From positions 8,850 through 72,849 of the forward strand of contig NZ_BDHH01000011.1 of the NCBI RefSeq assembly GCF_001748365.1: a stretch of 64,000 nucleotides of DNA. Reading direction: 5' to 3'. This stretch comes from Fusibacter sp. 3D3. Lineage in GTDB: Bacteria; Bacillota; Clostridia; Peptostreptococcales; Acidaminobacteraceae. The position numbers and the translations under genes were made by a program. Under the pieces are notes generated by a model. It was not told the origin of the DNA and did no database searches. It saw only the letters and a program-made list of their open reading frames with translations. Shown here in pieces: positions 52,632-61,382 of this stretch (position 1 is its first letter; each line of letters begins with the position of its first letter).

Positions 52632-54293
52632 ATGAAAAAAGATTTTTTGCTAATTAAACTCTTGATGAAATTTAAAGGTGTTTTTAAAAACGCATCAGTC
52701 AATTTTGATGATCTCGTTACCATATTGTCTTTGAAGTTGACTTTAGATAACCGCAAGGCAAGTGCCATGGGTGCTGGTAAGAAACAGAAACTCACAGGGA
52801 TGAAGGCAAATCTATTGATGCAAGGTTTTTTTGGATTTTTTATTGGGATGATTATGTTTGTTCCATTTGATCTCTTTTACAAGATCTCTATCATTACAGC
52901 TATGGACCTCTTTTTTATGGTTTTGTTTATGATTTCTGATTTTTCAAGCGTTCTATTGGATACGAGAGATAAAGATATTATACTGACTAAACCCGTTGGA
53001 CTTGAAACCATGAATGCATCGAGATTGATTCACGTTATTTACTACATGATCAGTTTGTTCCTAGCGCTCAATGTGATTTCTATTGTTATATTGACGATAC
53101 AGTTTGGACCTATGATTGTATTAGGATTTGCCATTATGCTGGTGTTGCTCTCATTGTTTATTGTGTTTGTGACTACAATTCTCTATAGTATTTTACTTGA
53201 ACGCTTCAGTGGTGAAAAACTCAAAGATATCATCAATGTTTTTCAGATCGCCCTTTCAGTAATCACGATGATTTCTTATCAGCTTGTGGGCAGAATATTT
53301 GAATTCGTCAACTTTGAGCTCGTGATCCACATCAAATGGTGGACTTATCTTTTACCACCAGCATGGTATGCCTCAATGTTTAAAGTCCTGGTAGAGGGAG
53401 ACTTCACGAGAGCTTATCTGATCATGGCGGCTTTATCAATAGTGGTACCAGTCGCTGCTGGGAGTGCTTTAATCAAGTGGATTTTACCGAGATACGAAAG
53501 TTATCTTTCAAAACTTCAAATAGAAGATGGGGTCTTTGTGCCTAAAAATTCACTTAAAGAGAAATTTAAGACCTTTATTTACAATTTGATTGCAAGTGAT
53601 CATAAGGAACGTGCTTTTATTAAATTTGCAGACGCAAATCTAAGTCGAGACCGAAAGTTAAAACTGATGATTTTGCCCAATCAAGCACTGGGTTATGTAT
53701 TTCCACTCATTATGATTTTACCTTTTTTAGGAAGAAGCGGTGGTATAGAAGGTGCACTTGCAGGTATGAATGGCTCTTTGATGTATCTAAATGCTTACTG
53801 GGCACTTGTGATGTTTATCTCTAATTTTGAGTTTTTACAATACAGCGAAAAATTTGAAGCTTCTTTTATCTATGATAGCTTTCCGATTGAAGATAAACGC
53901 GTTATATTTTCAGGCGCCATCAAGGCTTATTATATCAAATACATGTTACCAGGAATGCTTTTAATTAATGTGTTTTTTCTGATTTTATGTGGGTGGACCT
54001 CTCTTGTTGGATTGTTGATCATAGATGTCATGAGCTTTTTCATGTTGTTACTCAGATATAAAATGACAGCCCTTGAACTGCCATTTTCTAAAGAGATTAG
54101 TTCAGCAGGGAATAAGAATCCAGCCCCTGTTTTCGGTTTAATGGGATTATGCGCATTGATTGCGGGTGCACAATTTTTATTTGTTAAAAATAATATACTG
54201 ATAGGATTACTGGTACTCGTGGTTATGATAATCATGACGCAGCTTGCGTATGTGACTTTTTTTAAACGTCCTGTGAAATGCGACTCAAATTGA
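52632..54293 (+). CDS. Large ABC exporter permease
   Basis: A 553-residue membrane protein with roughly ten to twelve helices in two clusters separated by a hydrophilic stretch (about 285-345, YESYLSKLQIEDGVFVPKNS). It has no recognisable catalytic motif. The position one base after the ATPase gene, and a size typical of the large putative ABC-2-type permeases in Firmicutes, identify it as the membrane partner. The substrate is unknown. The ribosome site AAGAGGTG lies in the end of the ATPase gene. Confidence 0.82.
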   Translation: MKKDFLLIKLLMKFKGVFKNASVNFDDLVTILSLKLTLDNRKASAMGAGKKQKLTGMKANLLMQGFFGFFIGMIMFVPFDLFYKISIITAMDLFFMVLFMISDFSSVLLDTRDKDIILTKPVGLETMNASRLIHVIYYMISLFLALNVISIVILTIQFGPMIVLGFAIMLVLLSLFIVFVTTILYSILLERFSGEKLKDIINVFQIALSVITMISYQLVGRIFEFVNFELVIHIKWWTYLLPPAWYASMFKVLVEGDFTRAYLIMAALSIVVPVAAGSALIKWILPRYESYLSKLQIEDGVFVPKNSLKEKFKTFIYNLIASDHKERAFIKFADANLSRDRKLKLMILPNQALGYVFPLIMILPFLGRSGGIEGALAGMNGSLMYLNAYWALVMFISNFEFLQYSEKFEASFIYDSFPIEDKRVIFSGAIKAYYIKYMLPGMLLINVFFLILCGWTSLVGLLIIDVMSFFMLLLRYKMTALELPFSKEISSAGNKNPAPVFGLMGLCALIAGAQFLFVKNNILIGLLVLVVMIIMTQLAYVTFFKRPVKCDSN

Positions 54294-54318
54294 GCCTATG
54301 AGGAGCCTATGACAAATA

Positions 54319-54405
54319 AATGCCCCACTAGTAAACCTCTTATTTCGGGTCCAGTCCTCGCGAACTGTGGAAGACCCTGCTTAAGCGGTTTGCCAGTGGG
54401 GCATT
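54319..54405. other. Large intergenic cruciform-like hairpin
   Basis: A 19-nt arm at 54319-54337 pairs with 54387-54405 (17 of 19 positions), and inside it CTTA...GGGTC and GACCC...TAAG form a further stem. There is no T-run on the plus strand. It lies in the spacer between the ABC permease and the convergent gpx gene and could be a terminator, a structured RNA or a small palindromic mobile repeat. Confidence 0.55.
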
Positions 54406-54419
54406 ATGTGTAAAGGGGA

Positions 54420-54971
54420 TTATATTTGAAGCAAACGCTCAATATCATCAATCATATCCAGCGGATCAACTGGAGATTCGAAACGTTTTACAATATTGCC
54501 TTCTTGATCCACTAAGAATTTGGTGAAGTTCCACTTGATGCTGTCGCCGTGTAACATTTCAGGAAACTTTTCTTCGAGTACTTTTTCAAGCATTTTATGG
54601 CTGGCTTGACTATTGTCAAAACCTTTAAAAGGTGCCTTTTCTGTTAAATATTTAAACAACGGATGAGCAGATGAACCTCTTACATCCATTTTTTCAAATA
54701 GGGGAAATGTAACACCGTAGTTCAGTTCACAAAATGATTTCACTTCATCATTTGTCGTGAATTCCTGATCGGCAAATTGATCACAGGGTGCTCCTAATAT
54801 AACGAGTCCTTTTTCTTTGTATTGCTTATAAATTTTCTCAAGATCTTTATACTGTGGTGTAAATCCACATTTACTTGCAGTATTAGCGATAATCATAACT
54901 TGGCCTTTAAATTGGTTTAAATCGACCGCGTTGCCATCGATGTCTTTTACCTTAATATCATATAGTGACAT
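54420..54971 (-). CDS. Glutathione peroxidase-family thiol peroxidase (Cys type)
   Basis: A 183-residue enzyme with the catalytic tetrad of the family: Cys35 in ANTASKCGFTPQYKDL, Gln near 69 in APCDQFADQEF, and Trp and Asn in IKWNFTKFLVD. Cys replaces selenocysteine and the codon is TGT/TGC, not TGA. A second Cys (FCELNYGV near 83) could resolve the reaction with thioredoxin, as is usual for bacterial members. The ATG at 54971 has GAGGAGGAC as ribosome site; an upstream start would lie in the operator region. It is divergent from an OhrR-type regulator that probably controls it. Confidence 0.93.
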   Translation of the reverse strand: MSLYDIKVKDIDGNAVDLNQFKGQVMIIANTASKCGFTPQYKDLEKIYKQYKEKGLVILGAPCDQFADQEFTTNDEVKSFCELNYGVTFPLFEKMDVRGSSAHPLFKYLTEKAPFKGFDNSQASHKMLEKVLEEKFPEMLHGDSIKWNFTKFLVDQEGNIVKRFESPVDPLDMIDDIERLLQI

Positions 54972-54983
54972 AATGTCCTCCTC

Positions 54984-55130
54984 AAAATAAATTGTGCGCA
55001 ATTGAATTGTATAAAATGATTATAAGCGTTTGGCATTCATTTGTCAACTCTCATTTTAAAGCTTTTTAAAATCTTGACAGCCCTTTAAATAGTGCGTATA
55101 ATTAAATTGCACAAAATTAAATTGCGTTTA
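54984..55130. promoter_or_regulatory. gpx-ohrR intergenic control region with AATTGNRCAA-type repeats
   Basis: The 176-bp divergent spacer contains CAATTGAATTG near 54999-55009, an AATTGTGCGCAATTG cluster near 54989-55003, and two direct ATTAAATTGC units near 55100-55125. OhrR proteins bind A+T-rich palindromes with AATT cores, so these are the likely operators for both genes. A TATAAT-type element (GTATAATTAAAT) near 55096 lies between the units. Seen: the repeats. Inferred: OhrR as the binder. Confidence 0.55.
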
Positions 55131-55147
55131 AATAATGAGGTGATCCC

Positions 55148-55591
55148 ATGGACTATGATCAATTAAAATTAAAAAATCAATTGTGTTTTCCACTTTATGC
55201 AGCTTCCAAAATGACCACACGCTTGTATAAGCCTTTGTTAGAACCATTCGAACTCACTTATACACAATACATCACATTGTTATCTCTTTGGGAAAATGAT
55301 GGCATTGCAGTAAATGAGCTTGGAGCAACTTTATATCTGGACTCGGGGACTTTGACGCCTTTACTTAAAAAACTTGAAAAAAGAGGACTGATCACTAAGG
55401 CGAGGTATGTGGCGGATGAGAGGTCTGTTAAGATAAATTTGACAGAAGAAGGCTGGCAATTGAGAGAAAAGGTCAAAGATATCCCCTTAAAACTTGCCAA
55501 GTGTTTAGATTTGCCTATGAGTGATATCATTGCACTTCACAGAATATTGCATCAGATGTTAAAATCACAATTCGAAGAGGCTTGTATGTAA
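55148..55591 (+). CDS. ohrR: OhrR-type organic-peroxide-sensing MarR regulator
   Basis: A 147-residue winged-helix repressor of the MarR family. The N-terminal NQLCFPLYAASK has the peroxide-sensing Cys (residue 13 here, Cys15 in B. subtilis OhrR). The DNA-binding part includes LTYTQYITLLSLWE, LYLDSGTLTPLLKKLEKRGLI and the wing RYVADERSVKINLTEEG. Oxidation of the Cys by organic hydroperoxide releases DNA in this family. There is only one other Cys, near 113, besides the one close to the C-terminus. It is divergent from the glutathione peroxidase gene, which replaces the usual ohr gene as the probable target. Confidence 0.93.
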   Translation: MDYDQLKLKNQLCFPLYAASKMTTRLYKPLLEPFELTYTQYITLLSLWENDGIAVNELGATLYLDSGTLTPLLKKLEKRGLITKARYVADERSVKINLTEEGWQLREKVKDIPLKLAKCLDLPMSDIIALHRILHQMLKSQFEEACM

Positions 55592-55643
55592 AAAGCAGTA
55601 TGCTCTAAAAATGAGTACTGCCATGTGAATAGGGGTAAATAGA

Positions 55644-56285
55644 TCAATAGCCGATGGGCTCACCTACGAGGATAACCTGTATACGATCTTTAACGCGTTG
55701 ATAGCTAGTCGTTACGTAATGACAGCAAATACGACCAGGACTCATGCAGTCTTGACATTCGCCAGTGACAACACAAGGGGTGTTGCAATTGAGTCTTGTA
55801 CAATTTGCTGGCGCGGCTATTTGTCTGTTCCGATGTACAGCATCATCGAGATTTCTGACGAGCTTGTTGATTCCAGCGATGACAATCACTCGATCTGGTC
55901 CATAGGTGAGTGCTGCGACGCGATTACCAGAGCCGTCGACATTGTACAGTTCACCATTTTCAGTAAGTGCATTTGTGCTCATCAAATAGGCGTTTGCAGA
56001 AAAAGCGCTTCTGTGAACTTGTCTTATGGCCTCTGGTGTTAGATTCGGTGCATATCGATCCAGAAACTCATATTCTCCCGAGCGTAAAATCTCAAAAAGA
56101 TCTGTTTCAAATAACGTTTGAGAACCCCCAACTGCGACAATATCACCTGGAGATAGAAGTGACTTAATAAGCGGTTTCAGTTCTGAGATGGACTCAATAT
56201 AATGGGCCTTCATTTGATTCTTTTCGAGATTTTTTAAAGTTCGATTAATTTTGAGAGACATTATTTTGTTGGTGTTTTGATCCAT
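55644..56285 (-). CDS. LUD-domain protein (lactate utilisation/LutC-like, DUF162)
   Basis: A 213-residue protein with the LUD fold: SLLSPGDIVAVGGSQTLFET near 46, LDRYAPNLTPEAIRQVH near 78, and the GSGNRVAALTYGPDRVIVIAGINKLV region near 122 given in part as GPDRVIVIAGINKLV. The C-terminal part has a cysteine cluster, NCTRLNCNTPC, ECQDCMSPGRICC, which could hold an iron-sulfur or zinc site; stand-alone clostridial LUD proteins often have this. Function is unknown, but relatives take part in lactate oxidation. AAGGAGGATCAT precedes ATG at 56285, so the longer frame is not used. Confidence 0.87.
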   Translation of the reverse strand: MDQNTNKIMSLKINRTLKNLEKNQMKAHYIESISELKPLIKSLLSPGDIVAVGGSQTLFETDLFEILRSGEYEFLDRYAPNLTPEAIRQVHRSAFSANAYLMSTNALTENGELYNVDGSGNRVAALTYGPDRVIVIAGINKLVRNLDDAVHRNRQIAAPANCTRLNCNTPCVVTGECQDCMSPGRICCHYVTTSYQRVKDRIQVILVGEPIGY

Positions 56286-56467
56286 ATGATCCTCCTTAAA
56301 ATAAAGTAGTATACGCTTGATACCCCTATTGTAAGCAATTGAGTAAAGAAAAGCAACTGCATAAGTGTTCATAAAAAATTTAAGGTTTATGAGCGATTAC
56401 AAAATAAAAATAGTGTATAATGAGGTTAAGAAAAGGTTCGAAGTCGTATAATAAAGGATGATAACTC

Positions 56468-58795
56468 ATGAAGAAATGTTCTGTATGTAATAAAAATGTT
56501 GCGATGATGCGTACTGCTAAAATAGAAAATGGTAAGACTGAATATATAGATTTATGCCTTGAATGTGCTGAGAAGATGGGCTATCCCGTTATGGATGAAA
56601 TTATGAATCAGATCAATCTCAGCCCCGAAGAGATGGACAATCTGTCTAAGCAAATGAATAAACTCTTTGATAATATTTCTCAGGATGAAGACAATCCGCT
56701 TATGAACTTGATGAATTTTGATCAAGAGGATTTGGAGGCTGATGAAGTCGATGAAGTATATGAAGAGAACGAATTTGAAGAAGCATTTGATGATCATGAT
56801 CATGAAGGCGATCACCATGAAGAGGATGAGTCAGGGCTTAAAGGGGCAGAGCATAAGCGTAGATCAAGTCAAAAAGTAAAAAAAATGAAATTAAAATCGT
56901 TACCTAAATTTGGTACCAATTTGATAGAGAAAGCTCAAAAGGGCGAGATAGATCGTATTATTGGTCGTAATAGAGAAATTGATAGAGTGGTTCAAATATT
57001 AAATAGAAGAAGCAAGAACAATCCTATTTTACTCGGAGAACCAGGTGTGGGTAAAACGGCCATAGCTGAGGGGCTTGCTGTGAGAATTGTGGATAAACAA
57101 GTGCCAGAAAAATTGCTTGAAACAGAAATCTATCTTTTGGATATGACGGCTATCGTCGCAGGGACACAGTTCAGAGGGCAGTTTGAAGGTCGAATGAAGG
57201 CAATTATCAATGAAGCAAATCAACATGGCAACATCATCTTGGTCATTGATGAGGTGCATAATATCATGGGTGCTGGTGAAGTTCACGGTGGTGTAATGAA
57301 TGCAGCAAACATTTTAAAACCTGCGCTTGCACGTGGTGAAGTTCAAATCATAGGTGCAACCACAATGGAAGAGTACAGAAAACATATTGAAAAAGATGCG
57401 GCGCTTGAAAGACGCTTTCAGCCTGTGATCATAGATGAACCGAATGTGTCAGATAGTATCGAAATTCTCATGGGTATTAAGGATTATTACGAGAGTTTTC
57501 ATAAAGTCTTTATTCCTGATGTGGTTATTGAAGCTGCCGTCAAGCTTTCTGAACGCTACATTACAGATCGATTCTTACCAGATAAAGCAATCGATGTCAT
57601 CGATGAAGCGGGGTCAAGAGCCAATCTAAAAAATCATGGATTGGTGGAAGTCAAAGCACTTGAAGATGAATTGTCTAGACTTGAAGATATCAGAGAAGAG
57701 GCCACTGAACGCGGGTTATTTGAAAAGGCAGCTGAGCTCAGAGTGGATGAACTCAAGCTACAGGAAAAGATAGAGCGTATTCAAAAATCTTCAAATGAAG
57801 TCACTTTATCAATTGAAGATGTGGCTTATGTCATAGAAGCTTGGACCAAGATCCCTGTTCAGAAGATTACGGAAGAAGAAGCTGAAAAGCTCATAGAACT
57901 TGAAAATAGATTGCACCGTCGTGTGATTGGCCAAGAGCATGCGATTGAATTAATCGCAAAGGCAATTAGGCGTAATCGTTCTGGTTTTAGAAAGAGAAGA
58001 AAGCCAGCATCATTTGTGTTCGTAGGACCAACAGGTGTAGGCAAAACAGAACTTGCAAGAGCACTTTCAGAAGAACTCTTTGGAACAGAAGATGCAATGA
58101 TTCGAGTGGATATGTCTGAATTTATGGAGAAGCATACGGTTTCAAAATTAATTGGTGCGCCTCCAGGGTATGTGGGCTATGAGCAAGGTGGACAACTCAC
58201 TGAAAAAGTGAGACGCAACCCTTATTCAGTCATCTTACTGGATGAAATTGAGAAAGCACATCCAGATATTTTTAATGTATTGCTGCAAATACTTGAAGAT
58301 GGACGATTGACCGATGGTCAAGGGAGAACTGTTTTCTTTGAAAATACAGTGTTGATTATGACGTCCAATGTAGGGACAAACCTGAAATCGAGTGGCATTG
58401 GCTTTGGAAGTGAATCTGATCTCAAAGCTGAAAATAAAATTCGTGAGATGCTTAAAGAAACTTTCAAACCAGAATTTTTAAATCGAATTGATGATATTGT
58501 TGTGTTTAGAACGCTTAATAAGGAAGAGCTTCGAAAAATTATTGATTTGCAACTTAACGAAGTGAAAGAAGAAGTCAGTGAAAAGCATATGAAACTTGAA
58601 GTCAGTGATGAAGTAAAAGCCCTTATTTTAAGTGAAGGTTTTGATGATAAATATGGTGCTAGACCGCTTAGAAGGACTATTCAAAAACTCATTGAAGATG
58701 AAATTGCAGAACTCTATATCCGTAAGCTCATCAAAGAGGGTATGACCCTAAAAGCGATCTTAGAAAATCAAAAAGTTAAAATTGAACTTTCGTAA
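56468..58795 (+). CDS. clpE: ATP-dependent Clp protease ATP-binding subunit ClpE
   Basis: A 775-residue AAA+ unfoldase. The first 40 residues hold a four-Cys zinc finger (CSVCNKNVA and [10 protein letters not shown]) that distinguishes ClpE from ClpC; no double Clp_N repeat is present, and an acidic, His-rich spacer ([14 protein letters not shown]) follows. AAA domain 1 has [15 protein letters not shown] near 196, a UVR-like coiled coil near 405-440 links to domain 2 with [17 protein letters not shown] near 520, and the C-terminal D2-small domain contains [11 protein letters not shown]. It presumably delivers damaged proteins to ClpP. No CtsR operator was confirmed upstream. The ribosome site is AAAGGATG. 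Confidence 0.95.
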   Translation: MKKCSVCNKNVAMMRTAKIENGKTEYIDLCLECAEKMGYPVMDEIMNQINLSPEEMDNLSKQMNKLFDNISQDEDNPLMNLMNFDQEDLEADEVDEVYEENEFEEAFDDHDHEGDHHEEDESGLKGAEHKRRSSQKVKKMKLKSLPKFGTNLIEKAQKGEIDRIIGRNREIDRVVQILNRRSKNNPILLGEPGVGKTAIAEGLAVRIVDKQVPEKLLETEIYLLDMTAIVAGTQFRGQFEGRMKAIINEANQHGNIILVIDEVHNIMGAGEVHGGVMNAANILKPALARGEVQIIGATTMEEYRKHIEKDAALERRFQPVIIDEPNVSDSIEILMGIKDYYESFHKVFIPDVVIEAAVKLSERYITDRFLPDKAIDVIDEAGSRANLKNHGLVEVKALEDELSRLEDIREEATERGLFEKAAELRVDELKLQEKIERIQKSSNEVTLSIEDVAYVIEAWTKIPVQKITEEEAEKLIELENRLHRRVIGQEHAIELIAKAIRRNRSGFRKRRKPASFVFVGPTGVGKTELARALSEELFGTEDAMIRVDMSEFMEKHTVSKLIGAPPGYVGYEQGGQLTEKVRRNPYSVILLDEIEKAHPDIFNVLLQILEDGRLTDGQGRTVFFENTVLIMTSNVGTNLKSSGIGFGSESDLKAENKIREMLKETFKPEFLNRIDDIVVFRTLNKEELRKIIDLQLNEVKEEVSEKHMKLEVSDEVKALILSEGFDDKYGARPLRRTIQKLIEDEIAELYIRKLIKEGMTLKAILENQKVKIELS

Positions 58796-58891
58796 ATGAC
58801 GAAGAAGTTTATGAATAAGATCTAAGGTTATTAAAAATCCTTAAGCAACATAATCGTTCAAAATATGAGATACAGATATTACAGTTTACAG

Positions 58892-58973
58892 AAGCTGAAC
58901 CATTCACTTTTGCAGGAGCTCCTCAAGCGTAACGCTGAGGACCGGTCTCCGAAGAAAGTGATTGGATCAGCTT
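58892..58973. other. Large intergenic cruciform-like hairpin with inner stem
   Basis: The 19-nt arm 58892-58910 pairs with 58955-58973 (17 of 19), and an inner hairpin CCTCAAGCG/CGCTGAGG lies at about 58921-58940. It is located between clpE and the convergent dsdA. The plus strand continues CTTTTGTTTA, a weak T-rich tail. Size and architecture resemble the element at 54319. Confidence 0.55.
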
Positions 58974-59005
58974 TTGTTTATATATTAGGTGATTATTTAT
59001 AAACT

Positions 59006-60346
59006 TTAAAGTGTCATAAGATCAGAATCTTGGCCTTTGGCAATATCCGCTTCCATGATCTCTTCAGGCACAAGGTTGCCACCTGTTGCCCAAGAGAGAT
59101 GGGTGCAATGTTCCATTTTATCCAATAGATTATGTTCCTTTAGATAGTTGAAGCCCATTGTATCATAGAAAAGCTTAATCGGACCAATGGCACCTGCTAG
59201 TGCTGAAGGCTCAAGGCCAAGATTTTGAGATGCGGCCATAAGATAAAGCATACGATAAAGTTTTTCGTCTGAAACGGTATAGATGCCGCTTAAAAGGGGA
59301 CTCATGACTTTACCCACAAGTTTTGAAGGTCTGCCAACAGCGAGACCATCTGCTATGGTTTTGTTATCTATACCAATATCATTTACAGAAATATTGTCAT
59401 ATTTTTCTGTGGACATACCTAGGAGCATGCAAGGTGAGTGAGTTGGCTCTGCAAAGAAGATGTGAACAGCATCTCCATATATGAGTTTTAAAGCATAAGC
59501 AATGCCACCAGGAGCGCCACCGACCCCACAAGGTAAGTAAGCAAAGAGTGGATGTTCTTCATCAATAAGGTGTCCGATTTTTTCAAATTGTTCTTTAAGT
59601 CTAAGTGCCGCCACGGCATACCCCGTAAAGAGATCAAGTGAGTTTTCATCATCTATAAAATGACAGTAAGGATCAAGATCAGCCATTTTGCGGCCCTCTT
59701 CAACGGCTTTTGAATAATCAGAATCATAGAGAATTACATTGGCGCCTCTATCTCTTAACATCTGAATTTTCCACGGTTTGGCATCATGTGACATATGAAC
59801 ATTGACTTTAAAGCCTAGAGCACGACTGATGGTACCGATACTGAGCCCAAGGTTACCTGTAGAGCCAACAGCAATAGAGTACTGTGAGAGATGTGCGTTT
59901 ACAGGTTCAGATAAGAATTTTTCATAAGAATCTTCTAAAGTGATTAGACCTGCTTCTAGTGCGAGTTTTTCTGCAAACTTGATGACTTCATATACGCCAC
60001 CTCTGGCTTTAATGGAGCCTGCAATGGGTAAGTGGCTATCTGCTTTTAAAAACCAATCGCCTAAGATGCGACCGCCAATAAAAGTGATGACCGCTTTTTG
60101 ATAATCTTCAATAGAGAGCAGCGGCGATTCGATAATACCGTTTGATGCCTTTGTCTCTTCAAATGCTACTTCAAAAAAAGGTGCAAATCGTCTAAGCCGT
60201 GCATCGGCGTCTTTAATATCACTAAGAGAAGGAAATGGAACCTCCATCTTATCAATCTGTGAAGTTGCTTCCAAAAAAGGTTTGAGGTTTGGATTAATCC
60301 AAAGTGTTTCTGTATAAGATTTAAGCTGATCGATCACATTGACCAT
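59006..60346 (-). CDS. dsdA: D-serine ammonia-lyase (D-serine dehydratase)
   Basis: A 446-residue PLP enzyme that converts D-serine to pyruvate and ammonia. The PLP lysine is in GSIKARGGVYEVIKFAEK near 110-115; phosphate-binding VGSTGNLGLSIG lies near 160, and PCGVGGAPGGIAYALK near 273 is the glycine-rich segment typical of DsdA. Length is typical (440-450). The ribosome site is AAGGAGGCAC. A palindromic repeat (60377-60520) lies in its promoter region. No dsdC or dsdX is next to it. It complements the L-serine dehydratase at 24.5-26 kb. Confidence 0.95.
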   Translation of the reverse strand: MVNVIDQLKSYTETLWINPNLKPFLEATSQIDKMEVPFPSLSDIKDADARLRRFAPFFEVAFEETKASNGIIESPLLSIEDYQKAVITFIGGRILGDWFLKADSHLPIAGSIKARGGVYEVIKFAEKLALEAGLITLEDSYEKFLSEPVNAHLSQYSIAVGSTGNLGLSIGTISRALGFKVNVHMSHDAKPWKIQMLRDRGANVILYDSDYSKAVEEGRKMADLDPYCHFIDDENSLDLFTGYAVAALRLKEQFEKIGHLIDEEHPLFAYLPCGVGGAPGGIAYALKLIYGDAVHIFFAEPTHSPCMLLGMSTEKYDNISVNDIGIDNKTIADGLAVGRPSKLVGKVMSPLLSGIYTVSDEKLYRMLYLMAASQNLGLEPSALAGAIGPIKLFYDTMGFNYLKEHNLLDKMEHCTHLSWATGGNLVPEEIMEADIAKGQDSDLMTL

Positions 60347-60376
60347 AGTAGTGCCTCCTTTTGAACTTGTACTGAA

Positions 60377-60520
60377 TCAAAGCGTATACTCAGTCCGCTT
60401 CGCTACCTTCGTAACACTTGCACAATCCCTATCGGATTGCATTCAGTGGGCGTTTGCACGCCCACTGAATTAGGCATATGAACCCCCACTTAGAGAAGTG
60501 GGGGACATCTCCTCAAGGAT
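60377..60520. repeat. Dispersed palindromic repeat, copy B (full length)
   Basis: A 144-bp element with three hairpins: CAATCC/GGATTG at 60422-60438, a perfect TTCAGTGGGCGT/ACGCCCACTGAA stem near 60442-60469, and CCCCCACTT/AAGTGGGGG at 60483-60504. It matches copy A at 49932 almost throughout (copy A lacks part of the central palindrome) and the 26-bp fragment at 23823. The strong terminal hairpin suggests derivation from an IS200/IS605-type element end. It occupies most of the spacer upstream of dsdA. Confidence 0.85.
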
Positions 60521-60648
60521 TATACCAATCATATCAAAGAATATGTTAAATATAAAGGTAGATTTATCATTTAAATGTCATATTACGGGAAGGTAAATAT
60601 GCTATAATAAAGTCATATAAGGACTTATTTATCAAAAGGAGAGTAGGT

Positions 60649-61182
60649 ATGAGACTGTCAAATTTGCTTCAGCATAAACAAACCATCCTAATGAGCATTA
60701 GTTTGATTTTAGTCGTTGGATTTTTCTTGCCATGGCTCACAATGGACCCGAATTTCAGTATGTTTGCCACTTCTAAGGCAAGTTTTTCGGGTATGAGCCT
60801 TGTCATGGGCATTAATTTTGCAGTGCAGATGATCAGTGCTTTTGGAACGGCTTATAATTTTCCCGCATCAGCGAATGTCATCTATCTGGGCTATTTATTA
60901 TTACTAATCCCTTTGTTAGGTATTGCAGCAATTATTCTCAGCGGGTTAAGACATAAACTGGCCTTTAGATTTCATTTGATTCAATATGCTTTTGCTCTGT
61001 TTGTATTCATGGCGATGGCTATTGTGAGCAATATCAATGCTGAAATGAGAGAACTTGTTGGGAATGTCACCAATACTGGATTTGGATTTTATTTATGTTT
61101 TCTAGCCGCTGTAATAGGGATTGTATATTCTGTTTATGTGATAAAAGAGGGTAAGAAAATAGATTTTACTCAAGAAATATAA
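60649..61182 (+). CDS. Uncharacterised four-helix membrane protein
   Basis: A 177-residue protein with four strong hydrophobic helices (ILMSISLILVVGFFLPWL, VIYLGYLLLLIPLLGIAAII, FHLIQYAFALFVFMAMAIV, FGFYLCFLAAVIGIVYSVYV) and a soluble loop between the first two that contains a conserved-looking SGMSLVMGINFAVQMI. I do not recognise a family. The start ATG has an AAAGGAGAG ribosome site, and a strong terminator follows, so it is a real single-gene unit. It points toward the convergent hydrogenase operon. Confidence 0.75.
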   Translation: MRLSNLLQHKQTILMSISLILVVGFFLPWLTMDPNFSMFATSKASFSGMSLVMGINFAVQMISAFGTAYNFPASANVIYLGYLLLLIPLLGIAAIILSGLRHKLAFRFHLIQYAFALFVFMAMAIVSNINAEMRELVGNVTNTGFGFYLCFLAAVIGIVYSVYVIKEGKKIDFTQEI

Positions 61183-61267
61183 AATATTTTTTGGAAAAGT
61201 GTAAGAATTATTACCTTTCAATGGTTTAGTATGTAAGGCCGCTTGGAATATCTGTTGTTTTTAAATT

Positions 61268-61307
61268 AAAAAAGATGATTTTTGAGTAATCAAAAATCAT
61301 CTTTTTT
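61268..61307. terminator. Bidirectional intrinsic terminator
   Basis: A perfect 17-bp A/T-rich stem (61268-61284 with 61291-61307) with terminal A and T runs lies between the membrane-protein gene and hydA. Confidence 0.82.
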
Positions 61308-61334
61308 AATTTTAGTCAGAAATTATAAGTTGAA

Positions 61335-61350
61335 CTTTTGACACACTAAC
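61335..61350 (+). repeat. Copy 4 of the dispersed intergenic motif
   Basis: CTTTTGACACACTAAC differs by one base from copies 1 and 2. It lies in the spacer between a bidirectional terminator and the end of hydA. Confidence 0.5.
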
Positions 61351-61382
61351 TATTATTAGAGCTATTTAAAACCGAACCCTTA

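Noticed and set aside
54319-54405. Integron attC site
   Set aside because: The palindrome lacks the RYYYAAC/GTTRRRY core sites and no integrase or cassette array is present.
54420-54971. Selenocysteine glutathione peroxidase
   Set aside because: The active-site codon encodes Cys, not TGA, so no SECIS element is needed.
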